DNA from: Urechis unicinctus
Taxonomy: Eukaryota > Annelida > Polychaeta > Xenopneusta > Urechidae
Assembly (NCBI GenBank): GCA_034190875.2
Contig: CM067358.1
Span: forward strand, 43,911,543-43,975,542
Direction: 5' to 3'
Length of the DNA stretch: 64,000 nucleotides
In this document: positions 45,560-58,100 of the stretch, piece by piece
Position numbering within the stretch: the first letter of the stretch is position 1
Layout of the letters: every line of letters starts with the position of its first letter
Made by a program: the position numbers and the translations under genes
Notes under the pieces: model-generated
Database searches by the model: none
What the model was told of the DNA's origin: nothing
The model's input: the letters and a program-made list of their open reading frames with translations, nothing else

Positions 45560-48500
45560 TTCCCTTTGCGAATTGTTGCCAACAAAACTGTTGTCGTAAT
45601 ATGCGCGCAGCAATTGTGTCTTAGTGGAGGAGTGTTTGGATGTAATGCATTTCTCCAAAAAAATGGTGTTTCTACAACAAAGCAATTGAAACGGGTTGCA
45701 AGTCATGAAGATGTCTTCTCTTGGACGCCACGCAATATCATCAATACGACATCATAGCATGCTCTTTAGATATAATGATGACAAAGCACACTAGTATACA
45801 GGTACGCATGTTAACCTTTTATAAAATACACGTCACGGACTGAGAGCGCTTGTATCACCTCATACGCATTCTATTGATTTGTTCATCAAACACATTTGCG
45901 ACCTATGACACTTAAACACGAGCGTAACTAGGTTTGATTAAATTCATAGCGATGTTCAGCATCGCATGATTGGTTACTCCTGCCAATTTGTTTCGATTCC
46001 ATTTAACCAAATTATAGCAATAATTCCAGATTGATCACACTTTACTGCAGATAACTATTTCCTTTCCATGTAATATATAAATAAGTGAACTAATATTACC
46101 TTAGTTCTCTTGCTAACTGAGTTTACAAGATAACTAGATTGCTGACATCAATTTTTTAGGCATTTATTCACACCCAAGTCACTTGCCTTAATGCACTCGA
46201 CTAGAGACTGCATTTACCAGATAACCTTGAGCAGCGAATTATTACCAAACAACAGCTTGTAGATGCTGAATGCAGTGTTAAGTCCATTATCTGTTACTAG
46301 CCTTGCAACTACTTAATTATTCCACTGCATCCATCACCAATATAGCTAGGGATGTTTAACATTATTAGCATATTCACTTTTCTACTTGTAGGTACGTTAT
46401 ACAATCTATAAACACCGTTACATAAAAATATTTGGATCGATTATTTGCTGAATAACATGGTTTCTGAATATAATTCGTGCTAGATTTATTTGTGCCTCAT
46501 GCGGGAGGTTTTTGGAGATGAATATTGATGGGGAAAAAATAATATAGATGAAATATCAAATACAAATACCTTATTAGGGTTTGAAATGTTTAGCTTTTAT
46601 TGAATCAGCCAATCGATTAAAATGATCTCACAAAGTCACTTAACCCAAGCAATATGGAAACATAATACCGTTTGAAATTAAATGTAACAAAGTTCTAGAT
46701 GCACAAAAATAATATGCTGCACATATGAAAGCAACGATTATGTATCTTAAAAAGGTCTGCAAACATTACTCTTGCCCTTGGTCCTTGACGCCAATGGTAT
46801 GTGCATTCGCTTTCCATTTTCACAGAAAATTTGCAGGCAATTTTTATTGATATTTATAGCGTAATTTCCGTTAAAATTTATAATGTTATTTTCATAGCGA
46901 CCAATCAGTTGATAGTATTCTACACACCCCCCTCCCACCAAACGTGATTGAACGTACGGTAGCAATACCATTTAGAAGCGCTCAATAGTTTACTACAATG
47001 GGTCAGAAAGAGCACTACGGATGAATTGCTTCGGCAAAGCGCGAAGACGTTCAAGGTATATATAGCAAGGAGGGGTCTCTTGTACGGACAAGGTCAGATG
47101 ACAAATTACACTTTCGGTTGGGCTGTTATTGCACATGCACACTAGTTAAGTGAAGTAAAATGAACATTGTGTATGATGTGACTTTGTAGAGTTTTGTCCA
47201 TGTATCAATATAGCGTCTTGACACCGAAGAACAGCTTCGACAGTAGGTGGAGGGGATTATAATGTATCTAGACTAGCTTCCTTATCCGTTCGAGTTATTT
47301 ACTCGTCAAATACTGTTTCCCTGTTTACCCATTTTTCACCTTCTGTATCATGAATTTACTATGACTAGTACACAAAGGCATTCATTTGCATCTGGTAATA
47401 GATTTACAAAGGACACCTTATGAAAACGACCCACTGCGGCCTCGCTTATGGTGTTGTATATCACAATGGAACCCTAGAGTGAGTTTATTATCAGCGGGTT
47501 GCAACAATTGGGTAATAAAATATACGCAAAAACTTAACAAATACCAAGAAAGATAATCTCTCACATTGGCTTTGCAGCATCTATATTAAACCCGATATCT
47601 ACATAGTGCAGCCTAAATCAATCTAGGCTCGCGGAGAATTCTAGTCAGAAGTGGAACAAGTTTATGTTTTGTATCTATTAACAGCTATCTGGTGATACCC
47701 ACACGCTTCATACAATATGAAATAAAGGGTTGAATTGGTTATGCTACACTGACGGTTAGTGGGCCATTTTGTCATGCAGGGAATGAATCGACGTATATAT
47801 CTGTCTGAATCTTTACCCAGCGTTTGTAATGGAAAATGGATTCTGATATTTCAGCCTACCTAATTTATTGGTCCAGCAGCTGCTACAATACAATTTGGAA
47901 TGATCAAGAGCTAATTAAAAAATAGTACCCTTAGATGATTGGGAACCCTTCCATTAGATTTGTAGTCAAGTAAATGGCAGTAAAAATGTTTGAAAGGTCG
48001 ATTAATAAATGGTAATGATGTATAGCTGTAGCCAACGATTTTTACTTATCGTACAAGCAGCTCGGCAATAAGGGTAGTGTCTCTTTGCCTTGCTGCATTT
48101 ATATGGTAAAATAGTTCGAGATTAAACTTACTGCACAAACATGACCATTGCAAAATTGGGCGATTGCTGTGAAATACAATTGACACGCATCACCGCTGTT
48201 TGTTTTATGTCCACACAGTGTGACCATGCTTACGTTGATCCAGGCATCTATTCAACTTGGCACACTTCATGCAAACGTTCCCTATTCAACCTCAAACTTA
48301 TGATCGAATAATATTACTTTCTATGCTCTTATTAACACAGTGAATATTGTTTTCACTTAATTATGTTAAGCCTCCAAAGGCATACATTGGCTTCCGGATC
48401 CTATTCAACCGAAAGCTAATCGTCTCGATTTTATTGAATTTCTCACAGAAGCTGGCCACTTGGCAATTATGAAGATGCTGATATTACACTTGCAAGTAAC

Positions 48501-50780
48501 CCTTAAGGAAATATAGAAAGAAGATACTAAGGATGGAAGTGGGGGTGGGGTATACTCGTTTATGTTACATAATCGTTATGCGTGCATCGCATTCGTGCTG
48601 TAAAATCGGCAGGTCTGCCTCGAAATGGTATACCGATCACTTAAGAGCTCAACCAATAAATTTGCAGATAGGCAATTAGTGATTGACGCTTTTATATCGG
48701 GGTGACGAAAATATAAAATGCCTGATTGGTGGTTCTATTCTAGATAATGCGTCAGAGGAAGAGAATTACGGTGCCATTATTGATAAGTCATTAAAATCAA
48801 TCAAACAATGCATTACAGCAGCCGTAATGGCTAACATACTTCTTGAGATGATCAGACGGACGTTTACTAGGCGCTCTGTTGAAGTTTGTATATACAGAAT
48901 ATGCAAGTTGGGCATGGTTGCCATGTCTTTAACGTGACAAGAATTATTTGAAAGTGTAGAGAGCCGTGCTTTCAAGCTCGTAGCCGGTATGTCTGCACTA
49001 GGTACAACCGACGATTGCATTTCTTAGGACTGACACATCGTAATGCACACTGCAGGGACCCCATACATGTATAAAACATACTGTTGATCGGTTTTTTCAG
49101 CTTCGAAGGGCTGAGAACTCAAGACTCCGGGGATCTTTGTACACCTTGGCAAGGACATAATTAAGATGAATTAGGTTTCCAAAACCGTGGATACCCAGTG
49201 AATAGTTTACCTGACAAGATAATTTCAGTCAGTTCACTTAACTCGACAAGTAATTGCTTGGGCAAAGGTTTTAAGCAATGTTTTTAGACTTCCACATAAT
49301 TACTTAATAATTGACTACCATTAGCAGGGCACCTGTGGACATAACGGGCTTTGTACCGTGGCCACTCCTTAAAGTTATGTATTGGGTCATCTTTGTCAAT
49401 CAAAAGCAATCATGATTTTATGACCAACGTGGCACATGGAGCATTTCATTGTGATTGTTTTATGGTAAATTTGCTAAATTGACTTGATTCCATTACGTCC
49501 GTTGTGCTAGAAACACCCAATCACCAACGCTTAAATCATTTGAGCCGTTTATAGACACGTCTTGCCACATATATTTTGCCTGTTATGGTATTATAATTGT
49601 GTTCATATCGCAGGGGTAAAAGGCACGGCTGGCACCAACGCCAATATCAGTGTGAACTGTTTCAGCAAGTTAGTCAGTACATGTAAATTCATCGCGGTAT
49701 ATGTAGACGCTGGTTTGCGATATCAGCATATCAATGCTATTTGAGACAATGATATGGGCAGCTTAAGAGTGATTGTATATGGATAAAGAAGTGGAAACTA
49801 CGATATATCTACTAAAGATGTTTGTCATCCATATTCATGCCTCACGCATGGTACCGACTTATTATCATAGGTCGAAAAATACATTAAATAATTGCTGATT
49901 CTGAGCAATGCATGGAAGATGACAACGTAAGTTTAACATCGTCGATGTGTATATTTCATGGAAGGCGATAATGTGGCGGATACACCCAGGTTAATTGATT
50001 GCTGGTGTGATATCAATGCAAAGTGTTATCAAGCCATTTATTATGTGATCACTTGTTGTGACTGCATAATTTATTACTTTGTAAGAGGCGAATGCTAGGA
50101 AGGATGCTGACGCTTTCCATCTATCCATCCCCATCCTATACATACATACAATACATTAAGGATATAAAAATAAATTCCTTTTTTTCACGCGCTTTTACGA
50201 ACAAAATGAAAATACAAAGATTGTGCCTCTGAAACACATTATTATATATTGTATTTTAATAGTAATACCCTTCAACACAACTATTATAATGCGTGATTCA
50301 TCACCTGAATCAATTTCATCTACTTAAGACTGAGATATTCCTGTCCTACAGTCGTAGCTAAACCTGAATTCACGTGGTATTAAACACATTTCACAGGAAC
50401 ATCTGCTCATAGCGGTAAGAATACACCATTTAAGCGTACAAAGTAACGGAAAACAAGACAAATATAATAGCGGGATAGTGAAAGTGACATTAATGACAGT
50501 TCAACAATGTCATGGGCAGGCATTTTGGTGATTACTCCGCCCATGTCCTCTTTATAGTAGTATTGTAAAACGTTTGAAATATATGCAGTTTTATATCAAT
50601 TTGATGGCTTTTAAGCAGAGTTCTATCATGTGATAAAACCCAAACCTAAGCGATGGGTTATCTGGCTTGATTGCACAAGACGATTTATTTCACCGCCCAA
50701 ATTAAGTAGGCAGTCCATTTAGCGGAGTCTGATTGATGTCTGCCTTCGAATGGCAAAGATAAAAGACTTTGATTTGCTGT
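45560..50780. repeat. Diverged large repeat unit, copy c2
   Basis: Matches c1 at both ends (45,660-46,250 with 15,300-16,290; 50,340-50,750 with 24,230-24,640). It matches c3 through much of its length: 46,266-46,830 with 58,108-58,805, 47,190-47,800 with 60,470-61,010, and 48,190 onward with 61,290 onward. Shared phrases include CACGCTTCATACAATATGAAAT at 47,701 and 60,931 (22 bases exact, part shown here is the recognisable core). The copy is shorter than c1, consistent with deletions. No host gene was recognised in it. Confidence 0.72.
48700..49290 (+). pseudogene. LINE RT C-terminal remnant (c2)
   Basis: The frame at 48,683-48,937 carries EENYGAIIDKSLKSIKQCIT and LEMIRRTFTRRSVEV. These match the segment after the RT active site in CR1-like LINEs (D-L-G-V-x-I-D-x-S-x-K-x-x-x-Q-C, then the M-I-R-R-T-F motif). 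After a gap KLVAGMSALGTTDD follows at 48,975. The upstream RT core is absent. The 19-base word ATGATCAGACGGACGTTTA is shared exactly with copy c3 at 62,404. It belongs to a different LINE family from the one at 28-31 kb. Confidence 0.78.
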
Positions 50781-53070
50781 CTACGCAAATGCTGGTTTTG
50801 CAGCAACAGACGTGTAGGAGAGATCTAGGGTGGTTAGCCTTATATCCTTCATCTTACCGTGGGACCACCACCGGCGGTCTTGCTAAGTATTTCTGCTAAA
50901 TGCAAATGTACCAACGCAGAGTGGCATCGGGACTAAAAATAGCAGTGTGAACAACAATGGTGGGTATTCGTTAGAGAAAGTAACCGGCGTAGCTGCCCTT
51001 ACCCACATGCAAAACGTTTATGCGCCAAAAAAAGTAAATGTCATAATTAATACGTTGCACATTGTCATCCCTGAATATGCAATAGTGAGGAAACAATTAG
51101 AGCTACGTCAATAGTCTTGCGCCATGTTCCCAAAGGATTTACACAACAAACGTAACACGGCTTTAGAGAAAAATGACTAAAGTAGTGTTACGTGTAGTAA
51201 GATCATCACTAGTGAGAAGCATAACTAATGTTGGTGATGCATTTGTGATTAGCGATGAATGAACAATTATTTCTGTCCTAAAACAATGAGATGTATGTGC
51301 AATTTAACATCATATGTATTCACCCAATAGTCGTGTTCAGCAAGTTAAAGCCGCCATTCTCCTCTGGAGGTGACCTCCCCAAGCAAGTCTCACATATCAT
51401 TCATGAAGAAGCTTTTTGCTATCTGTTCAATATTCGAGCATTAGCGGATAGTTATGATGATACAAATAAACTGCATTGCTGAGATTTATTCTCGCCAAGA
51501 GTTCATTGCGCGACTAACGCATTACCCTAGAACGAAAATCATTGGATGATATGCTTAAAATACTGCTTGCATGCCGCTGTTGATACGTCATTCCTGAGAG
51601 TACATCACGTATAAATAAATGTCCTCCTTGAGTTGATGCTCGATAACATGTCTGATAATTATAATCAAATGGGTGGAAAAATAGTGAATGACATGCTTTT
51701 CACTGCCAAATATACACAGCAAATTGAATGCGGTCCTTGGGACGTAATCAAATCATGGCTAGTTTCATCACAATGTTCACTTCAAAGAGAAATGAATTTC
51801 CAAATAATACACAATGTAGTTCCCTTGCAATGTCTATGGAATTCAAAAACATTGGACCACCTACCATTAGCAATAGTGACCTGTGATTCGGAACTCGACA
51901 GTTGACAATAATCATCAAACGTGATAGCGGTATTTACCTCTACCTGCATGACCTGTTTATTCCCAGTGCTGATATTACAAAACGATAGATATTCACTTTC
52001 AATGATTGGAAGTTGTATGATGGGCTTACTAGCCAAATCTACAGAAAGAAAACCTCCGCCAGGTGTACTTATTCAGATCAGTTTTTTCATTCTATTCCGC
52101 TACATTTTGTTCTTAGAAGGCAAATCTGAAAGTTATCATCATGTATAACGTTTGATAACACACATAGATCAATAATTGAATTATATATATGACCCTCGGA
52201 AAGCATATCTTCATTATAGAACGCTGTTATGATTCTAGAGGTTGAAATGTGTCATTGTATTTAATTGTGTGTCGGAGCGGATGATCGACTAGCAGCGGGT
52301 TGGGAAGTTATTAGGCCACCTCCAAATTTTCGCGTCGATATCATACTCTGGATGGGTAAATGATTTAAAAATCTGAATACCATTCTAATAAATTTCGGAA
52401 ACGGTTCTAGAAATATACAAAAAAAATCTGAACTTGAGAACACCCTAATAAACCTAATGGTTTTAATGTCTCATCGCATGACGAATAACTTATATCATGG
52501 TTTATTCCAGAATATGTCTAAGGCAAAAATAATGATGAATTGAGAAGCATCAAACGTCCGCATTGTTTCAAGATTGTCATCGCACAATAGAGAACCATAG
52601 CAACCATTGTATGCATACTGGTACGGATTCATTGATGCAGAAAAAGAGCTGGATGATACGTGTTGTTTTTTTGGTCACACGTTTGCTTGCTATAGATTCA
52701 CTTCCAGGTCAGGAAATTGGATTTTTGAAGAAACAAAGACACTTTCAGATTATTTGAGAGAGGATCTGGTGTTTCATTTTCTCTTGTCAAGGAAATGCAT
52801 CCACCCACCCAGAGACATCTTTAGTGTGCTTTTAACGGAGTTGACATTGCAATTAATATGGAACTCTTTCTTGTGGTCGACGAGCATATTTTGGCAGTGC
52901 CATGACGATTGATAATGGTGTAAAAACAAGCCAGCATGCGCTATCATGTTTAAAGACCTATAATGATATCAAGTGATAACATTCGTAATCAGTTTCACAC
53001 AAAGCAAGAAACAAGTTATTAACAATAAGGCGAGCAAATTATAGACAATATGTACTAAGCCTGTAACACT
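50781..53070. other. No recognisable gene
   Basis: Open frames of 60-101 codons occur (51633-51905 +, 51782-52036 -, 52607-52912 +) without recognisable domains. Confidence 0.4.
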
Positions 53071-53098
53071 GTTTTCTGCCAATGCCATTCAAAAAAAA

Positions 53099-53280
53099 GA
53101 ACTACCAACAAAAAGGTCTCTCGTGCAGTAAATCTGAAATCTGTGCGATGATTTGTGATCCTGCGTAGACAGAAAAGTTGTCTTATCCCTCTACCATTTA
53201 CAAAAGAGCTACCAACGAAAAAGACTCTCGTGCAGTAAATCTGAAATCTTTTCGATGATTTGTGCTTCAGAGATAATATA
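53099..53280. repeat. 107-bp tandem doublet
   Basis: GAACTACCAACAAAAAGG at 53,099 and GAGCTACCAACGAAAAAG at 53,206 begin two copies. Both continue with CTCTCGTGCAGTAAATCTGA and CGATGATTTGTG. The conserved stretch is about 64 bp of each period. Confidence 0.88.
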
Positions 53281-53469
53281 ATTTTTTTATGTCACAGACA
53301 TAGCTCGTGTGGTTAGTTCATGCGGCAGCTAATAACACTGATTTGCTGTTCTCATTTATGACGAACGGCAAGTATGTTTTTACAAAATCTGACTCAAAAG
53401 AATTCATGAAGAATCTCAACTCCCTGCTGTTTTAACTTTAGGGCTAGCACAGGTGACCACAGCTGATGG

Positions 53470-53930
53470 TACATACGATAAGGTCATAATTGAGGCATTA
53501 CGCAAGGATCTCTGCACATGTTTCATGTAAAGATATTAACCAGAAAAAATTAACATCCAGGTTTCATGAAAAACCGACGGAAGATTCAAAGTCAGCTGGC
53601 ATCCCAACGAATGACATGCGTAGCGTGTTATCAACCCGGTTTGCAATGGCAATCTGCGACCCCTGCACCTATGCAATTTCAGTCCCGCTGACCAATAATC
53701 GGCACAGTAACATATCTACTGGCGCAGAAATTGCGGAAATTATTGAATCCATAAGAGACCTGTTGCATCCGTATGATGCATCACAAAGAATAGATGTTTA
53801 TTGCACTCAATATGAAACGAGTTACCACCCTAAATAACAAAACAATGTTGTTTATTTATGCTTGGTCTGCTTTGCCTCCATCTCATACATTCATTTGATA
53901 CATACAGTGCTAAAGGCAAAATCAAGAATG
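53470..53930. repeat. Copy of c1 segment 18,310-18,780 (c5)
   Basis: Aligned by eye: GAGGCATTACGCAAGGATCT matches c1 GAGGCATCACTCAAGGAACT at 18,328. CCCGGTTTGCAAT matches CCCGTTTTGCAAT, and GTTTATTTATGCTTGG is shared exactly near 53,850 and 18,691. Identity is about two thirds, with few gaps. Both copies hold an open frame (115 codons at 53,490 here), but an indel puts the frames out of register upstream. Confidence 0.75.
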
Positions 53931-56900
53931 TTAGTTTTGTTCGGTCCAATTGGTTTGTGATAGGGTGTTTATGTGTAAATGGCCAACCATAGCTTTGCTG
54001 TGATGGGGGTATTAGTACCACAAGATATCTTCTGCCACACGCTCTGTCAGCTCTTTGATAAGAATTTTCCAAAACATTGCTCACAGAGAATGCAATGCAT
54101 TGATAATGTACCAGGTGAACATCAATATTAGACAATAACGTCGATTTTCAACTTACAATCCTCTTTTTTGGCAGCATTGACAATACCATAGAATTGCGAT
54201 TCTTTACTGTTTATGTAACCTACTGTGCTATCTATGAGATCATGGTCTTATATATGTTGCTCAATTTGCTTAGTGAATTGTAAAGCTCCGGAGATATAAA
54301 TGCTTGCGTATGACCTCGGAAGAAAATTAAATCTTTTTGTTAATATGCACAGCGTAGCATTCTAGCTGCAGTTGGTGGCTGTCATAAAAGCTGTTGGAAT
54401 TTTGTGCAATGGCATCTAGTATTCAAAATGTGTCCGTGCTCGTTACAAATCTGACAATGTTGTTATTTCATTACGTCAGGCTTACTGTAAGAATTGTGCC
54501 ATTTGTGGTAGTTTACACGTTTAGATAGTGTAGGAGATTCAAGAGCACCAGGCTGTTACATGTCTATGTGGGTTTAGTCATTAGAATGACGTTTTTAAAA
54601 TCAAAGGCTGTCAGTGACTTTGTCGCATGGTTAGGACCTTTCTTGTATAACTGGATAGCGCAGTGTCCACAAGAGTAATTATATGATGATTGGCTACGAT
54701 TGTTCCAGCAGCAATGCACTGATTCACTTCTTACATTGTGCCGAAACGTTTGCGACTTGATGAATACGAAAATCGGCAGAGAGATTGTTTGCTTATAAAT
54801 GCACTTGAAGAAAATGCATCATCTATGCATTTCACAGTACAGCCGCCATGGTTATCAACTGTACAAAACAGCATTGCAATTCCGTTAGATTTTACATCGC
54901 TGCTGATCACCAAACATCGGCTGAGAGACGCGATCTGGGAGGCTTCGCTGCATTTTTCATTGATCACTTTACGACAGGTAACACAATTTTGGGACCCATA
55001 ATGCCACTGGTTGCACGTGAGGTCAATCAACTTATGCATTGGGTATTACATTGCTGCAGTTTCAGTTATTTACAAATTGTTCGAAAATAGGTTTCACCCT
55101 TTGCACGTTTTCTGAAGTTGCTCATGTCGCTGGGCCTTTAATGAATCCTTCTTCCCAGGATAAGCCGCGAGAACATTTATTGTCAACGCCGACTGAGCTT
55201 GACCACCTCTGTAGTATAACAATGCCACATTAATAAAACATTGGCTCGCTCAAATGCTGATACTTTGACATTCACCGAAACGTTTTCAGTCATCTATTGG
55301 TCTGTTTTCTAACGGGTATACCAACGATTGCAACTTGCACAACTTGAGTCACAGAGAAACAAAATGTAAGACATTTTCATTAGCTGGTAGTTGATATATC
55401 CTTGATTCAACTAAGTTAGTGGTCACGTATGTCAAACGTATTAAGGATCCCACTAAAGCATTTGCACTGATGCATATAAGATATCCTATAAGGTTTTAGG
55501 TAAAAGACCATTTGTTTTAATGGATTCCCAGAGTCCATTGTGATAATTCTATTTAGAAAGTGCCCACAGAAATGATTATCCCAGGCAATAATAATCACCC
55601 CATTGTTAAATATGGCATGCTTGGCATGTGCGAGCAATGACACCAAGGTTTATTGCTGGGATGCTGAACAGTATCAAATATATGTGCAAGTCATAGCTAC
55701 TCTAACTCAGAACATGCGGCCCTTCTAACTTAATGGCGTAGGCTTTTCTTTTGCTGCAACTATGAAACATTTTGGTGCGGTCGTTTCTACAGACCCAACC
55801 ACCTCATCATCATCTACTCAGTGTCTTCGACTCAATATGACAGAACATCACATGTCATGTCACATATACGTTTTGTATATCAGTGCCCAAGTAATTACAG
55901 GGCAGATAACTGCCTCATGCTAGCTTCACTTTTTGCATTCACATTTTAGAGGTCTGCATGAAAGACTTCTGTTAACTTGTTATGACTGTTTATGCCGCTT
56001 TCATGACCAATAAAGTTCCCCAGTTATGGGCGGCGCTGGCTACAAATGCTTTCTACTGCCTCTATTTGTGGTCTATACCTCTTCCCATGGGTACTACTCA
56101 CTGTTCAATTCCTTTCATTGTAAACTGAACGCAATGGATGTGCCCTTTTGGATTCGACGGCGACCGATGCTGTGCAAGTTGTTCAGATTACGAGAGTGAT
56201 TTTGACAATCACATTGCCATGGTTCTGGATGTGCAATATCCGTACAATCTTCTGGGTTCTGGCTTCATACTCGCATCATTATCCGAGGTCAGCGCATATT
56301 GTTCGCTAAACATTAATTCAAACATATGATCACCCGCAGTGGCAACGTAATATACAAAATGCAGGTAGATATATCAGTGTAATGGTCCGTAGATTTGTTT
56401 TTACATATTACAGCAGTATTGCAATAAAGGCATCTTCATTTGCAGCGATGTGATCAATTAAATGCAAATTTCAATTACGGCACTAGAATGCGGTAATAAC
56501 TTTATACATGTGCTTGCAAAAGGACGTCAAACTGTTATGTTTAATATGAGCCATGGTGAGATATTATAAAGCAGATTTTACTTAGCATGCAACTGACAAC
56601 CAGGCAATAAAATGTGTCAAAAGCATTGTACCTAATGGCCTAGCAATGCCAAGAGGTACCAAAGTCGCCGTTTAAACATCACTGTGTGCTTTGGTCGGGA
56701 TTCGAAAGATGACGGCTATACGTTAATTTGAGATATACACAAAGGTTGTCTAAGTAACTGCACTAATGATGAAAACTAACAAGTTGGCGTGTTTGTCAAA
56801 CCAAGATTACATATATGTTTGAAATGCACGAAACTTTCCGTTTCTACCCCAATAACCAAACACCATATCTTTCTTCTTACTTGCACCATTCCTCTTGCTT

Positions 56901-58100
56901 GGAAATATCCCATAGAATGTATGCAATAATCTTTGTGCATAAACTACAACCTTTTTTCCCAGGCCCGTTAGCCTGGCGTACGCTTCCGATTGAACATGTA
57001 TGAGTACACCAGAATCGTTAAATGCGGTTTTCGTGCTTATCGAGCAGTCAAGGCTGCAAGTGCCTGGTACTGGTGCCCGGTACTGGTGCCTGGTACTGGT
57101 GCCTGGTACTAGTGCGTGGTACTGGTACAGGTTATTGTGTGCCTGAGTAATGAATGTCTCGATCTGTATCACATACGTCCGTTCATATTATCTTACACAA
57201 TGCTCTCAAGGCTGTCGAAACAGTTCGGTTTTACAATCCCCGTTTGAGATTATCCATTGGAATGCGTTTTTTAAATCAGTATTCATTTTGCCAATGGTGG
57301 ATGTATAAACCAAAGATGCAAATATTTGCATGATGATTATATGCTTACTATCAATGTTTCCTACAATACGCCGTACAACAAGCGGCATTGGAATGGGAGT
57401 CAATTAGTTATACCTCTTTAACTATGCATACTATATCTTACTGTTTGGCAGTCTCGGCCTCACGTTTGTCTGATAGCTGGCATCAAGACGGCGTTTATTC
57501 CAGTTGATGGCTGCTGAGCATATGTTGTTCCATCTGCTACTGCTAATGCGCTTTGTGCTTCCTTTCTTGCGGAACGTATTTTTACAACTATTGCCTCATT
57601 TGAGTTTTTTCGTGGGCAAATGCTGAAGAGAGATTCCACCGACGCCAGGGTACAATCATGGAATGTTTATGGACCTACATTGGTACATTACAGTTCGATG
57701 GGCGGTTCTGCTAATGCGATTATTGAACCATGATATTGTTCCTCGACCTTGCAGTGTGTCGCACATCTTGATTCATGATGTATTGTTAAACTTGTCCGTG
57801 GCGGACCTGTTTCTCACGTCTGGGCTGCAGGTTCTAAATTAAAAAACAGGAGCCTGCATGTACGAAAGCTAATCCATCCCTCTCAACTTAACTTAGGCAT
57901 TCAACTTGGCAGTGACTAATGGCTATGTGAAATACCAACGTGAAAGAAGTATTGATGCAAAAACTATTGCAATGAGGCTAACTCAGTCAAGCAAAAATAG
58001 GAATCAATCTATTTTGATACACATAGTCAGCATGCAATTTAGTACATAAATACTGACAACAAAAGCGCATAATGTACATTGAATGTAGTCGTTAGTCTTA
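53931..58100. other. No recognisable gene
   Basis: Short open frames only. One at 54,738-55,001 (+) ends in CTTTACGACAG followed by GTAACA, which would suit a splice donor, but it has no recognisable domain and no partner exon was found. Confidence 0.35.
57059..57125. repeat. 13-bp minisatellite
   Basis: About five copies of CTGGTACTGGTGC with single-base variants. The period of 13 puts successive copies in different reading frames, so the peptide read across it is not meaningful. Confidence 0.9.

Noticed and set aside
54738-55090. Possible host exon with a splice-donor-like end
   Set aside because: No recognisable domain, no partner exon and two equally open frames; insufficient support.
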